A stretch of DNA of 32,577 bases from JAFDWI01 sp964544305. Its GTDB lineage: Bacteria > Actinomycetota > Acidimicrobiia > Acidimicrobiales > Iamiaceae. Of this stretch, positions 31,633 through 32,577 are shown in pieces. The first letter of the stretch is position 1. Every line of letters begins with the position of its first letter. Location: NCBI GenBank assembly GCA_964544305.1, contig CAZJAZ010000030.1, positions 1 to 32,577 on the forward strand, given 5' to 3'. The position numbers and the translations under genes are program-made. The notes under the pieces were generated by a model that made no database searches, was not told the DNA's origin, and saw only the letters and a list, made by a program, of their open reading frames with translations.

Positions 31633-32289
31633 ATGTCTACCACGTTGAAGCCCTCGGCGATTGTCCGGCTCACCATTTCCGCGGGATTCTCGTTGTTGTT
31701 GGCGATTGGATGTTCGACGTCAACGACAAGTAGTGATCAGAGCGCTGCGACGACAACGGTGCGCCCGTCAACGTCGCCGCCAACAACGGCTCCGGCCACG
31801 TCTGTAGCACCCACAACTGGCCGTACGGCGACAAGCATCGCAACAGATTCCAATGCTTGTGCCTTACTTGCCCCCGCTGACTTGCAGTCGGCTGGGTTTC
31901 CTGGCGAGATCAGCCCGGGCCAAGTGCAGTCAAAAACTGACGACGGCGATCGATCGTCGACCACGTGCAGTTTTGGTATTTCAACGACGAACACATCGTC
32001 CAATGTTTTGGTTACCTATGCCCCAAACGGCGGCGACGACGTTTTCGAATCGCGTCTCGATACCTTCGCCGACGTCACCGACGAAATCGATGACCTCGGC
32101 GACCGTGCGGTCTATAGCGCACAGAAATCAAGTGACACGATGTCGTCACTTGAGCGCGGCTATTCCGATCTGCAAGTCGTGGTACTCAAAGGACAAGGTG
32201 TGCTTGAAGTGTCCGCTCCGAGTGCGCTCGTTGCAAAGAAGGAGATGCTTGTGGCCCTCGCACGTATTGCCGTCGACCGAATCGCATGA
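31633..32289 (+). CDS. DUF3558-like lipoprotein
   Basis: A 218-residue lipoprotein with lipobox LAIGC (Cys27), a Thr/Ser/Pro linker (28-72), and a globular domain starting NACALLAPADLQSAGF and containing TTCSFG. Cys76 and Cys112 could form a disulfide. The pattern C-A-L-L-x-P-A-x-L resembles actinobacterial DUF3558 lipoproteins, whose function is unknown. The ATG is preceded by a TACACT element ending six bases before it, so translation may be leaderless; a GTG at 31630 is an alternative start. A longer open frame to 31366 runs antisense into mrp and is rejected. Confidence 0.82.
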   Translation: MSTTLKPSAIVRLTISAGFSLLLAIGCSTSTTSSDQSAATTTVRPSTSPPTTAPATSVAPTTGRTATSIATDSNACALLAPADLQSAGFPGEISPGQVQSKTDDGDRSSTTCSFGISTTNTSSNVLVTYAPNGGDDVFESRLDTFADVTDEIDDLGDRAVYSAQKSSDTMSSLERGYSDLQVVVLKGQGVLEVSAPSALVAKKEMLVALARIAVDRIA

Positions 32290-32350
32290 TCTCGTTGTTC
32301 GCAGGAAATGGCGGCGTAACTGCACGCGGGTTGGGGTGCACGTCGGGGGG

Positions 32351-32377
32351 TTGACGGGGGGGTGGTATCGCGATAGT
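32351..32377 (+). promoter_or_regulatory. Possible promoter of the terminal lipoprotein gene
   Basis: TTGACG (32351-32356) and GATAGT (32372-32377) with a short 15-base spacer, the -10 ending seven bases before the ATG. The layout resembles the leaderless promoter at 25959-25988, but the spacing is sub-optimal. Confidence 0.3.
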
Positions 32378-32384
32378 GAGTTAT

Positions 32385-32577
32385 ATGAGACGCAATACGT
32401 ATTTGGCGCTGTTGGCTCCGGTGGTTTTGGTGATGGCTGGGTGCGGAACGGCCTCGGGGAAGACAAAAAGTGGTGCCCGGTCGAACAGTCCGGCTTCAAA
32501 TTTGTCGGCGCAATCGTCAGCAGCGTTCTATGGCGTGACCATGGAAGGTGGTCTAAAGAAGTTTGCGAATGGCAAAT
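32385..32577 (+). CDS. Lipoprotein, truncated by the window edge
   Basis: The first 64 codons of an exported protein: MRRNTYLALLAPVVLVMAGC with lipobox VMAGC (Cys20), then a Ser/Gly/Ala-rich linker and the start of a folded domain (AAFYGVTMEGGLKKFANGK). Too little is visible to name a family. The frame is open to the window end. There is no clear Shine-Dalgarno, so leaderless translation is possible. It lies 95 bp after the DUF3558-like lipoprotein, in the same direction. Confidence 0.75.
   Translation, partial: MRRNTYLALLAPVVLVMAGCGTASGKTKSGARSNSPASNLSAQSSAAFYGVTMEGGLKKFANGK

Noticed and set aside
1..32577. tRNA, rRNA, CRISPR, transposase, phage or toxin-antitoxin features
   Set aside because: Scanning both strands by eye showed no T-loop/anticodon pattern, spaced repeats or recognisable mobile-element or toxin protein; a covariance-model search could still find a small RNA.

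Overview
The window looks like a chromosomal segment of an actinomycete, most likely a lineage near class Acidimicrobiia; this is inferred from gene content and style, not from a marker gene. Supporting signs are ClpC with a TTG start, a DesA3-type desaturase with its flavin/[2Fe-2S] reductase and TetR regulator, many Thr/Ser/Pro-rich lipoproteins, frequent ATGA/GTGA start-stop overlaps, and a mixture of Shine-Dalgarno-led and apparently leaderless starts. Base composition is moderate to high GC and uniform. I saw no tRNA, rRNA, CRISPR array, transposase, phage gene or plasmid function.

Layout. 1-8300 is a cofactor block: a degenerate tyrosine-phosphatase-like protein with a histone-H1-like tail, folB and folK (folate), a PH-like protein on the opposite strand, a Rossmann/DUF2520 protein (candidate ketopantoate reductase), panC, panD, nadB, nadC and coaX, then lysS to 9754. 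A 57-bp perfect palindrome sits at the nadB stop codon. 9902-14771 holds a secreted protein, an SDR/acyltransferase/hydrolase operon in which the first two proteins lack classical catalytic residues, and a membrane-anchored Ag85-like esterase. A polyprenyl synthase diverges from clpC at 15.9 kb. 18.5-22.4 kb is an envelope region: an LppM-like lipoprotein, an ECF sigma factor with a non-canonical single-pass membrane partner, and a sialidase lipoprotein. 22.5-25.1 kb has a CmcJ/NvfI-like oxygenase and an acyl-CoA dehydrogenase on either side of an assembly gap. 25.1-28.3 kb is a fatty-acid desaturation module with a plausible operator over a leaderless promoter. 29.0-30.4 kb is an iron-storage module (bfd, bfr) behind a possible DtxR/IdeR box. 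The window ends with an Mrp/ApbC Fe-S carrier, a DUF3558-like lipoprotein and a truncated lipoprotein.

How genes work together. The pan genes plus coaX feed CoA synthesis; nadB and nadC feed NAD. The reductase passes electrons to the desaturase under TetR control. Bfd would reduce the bacterioferritin core to release iron, and Mrp handles Fe-S clusters.

The strongest new-looking observations are these: a false 100-N gap whose flanks are a 55-bp duplication and which breaks an intact gene; the perfect hairpin after nadB; the dead-phosphatase/H1-tail fusion; the catalytically degenerate SDR/acyltransferase pair; a bacterioferritin with Asp at ferroxidase ligand position 54; and the TetR operator overlapping a leaderless promoter. 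I did not find a clearly novel defence or mobile system.
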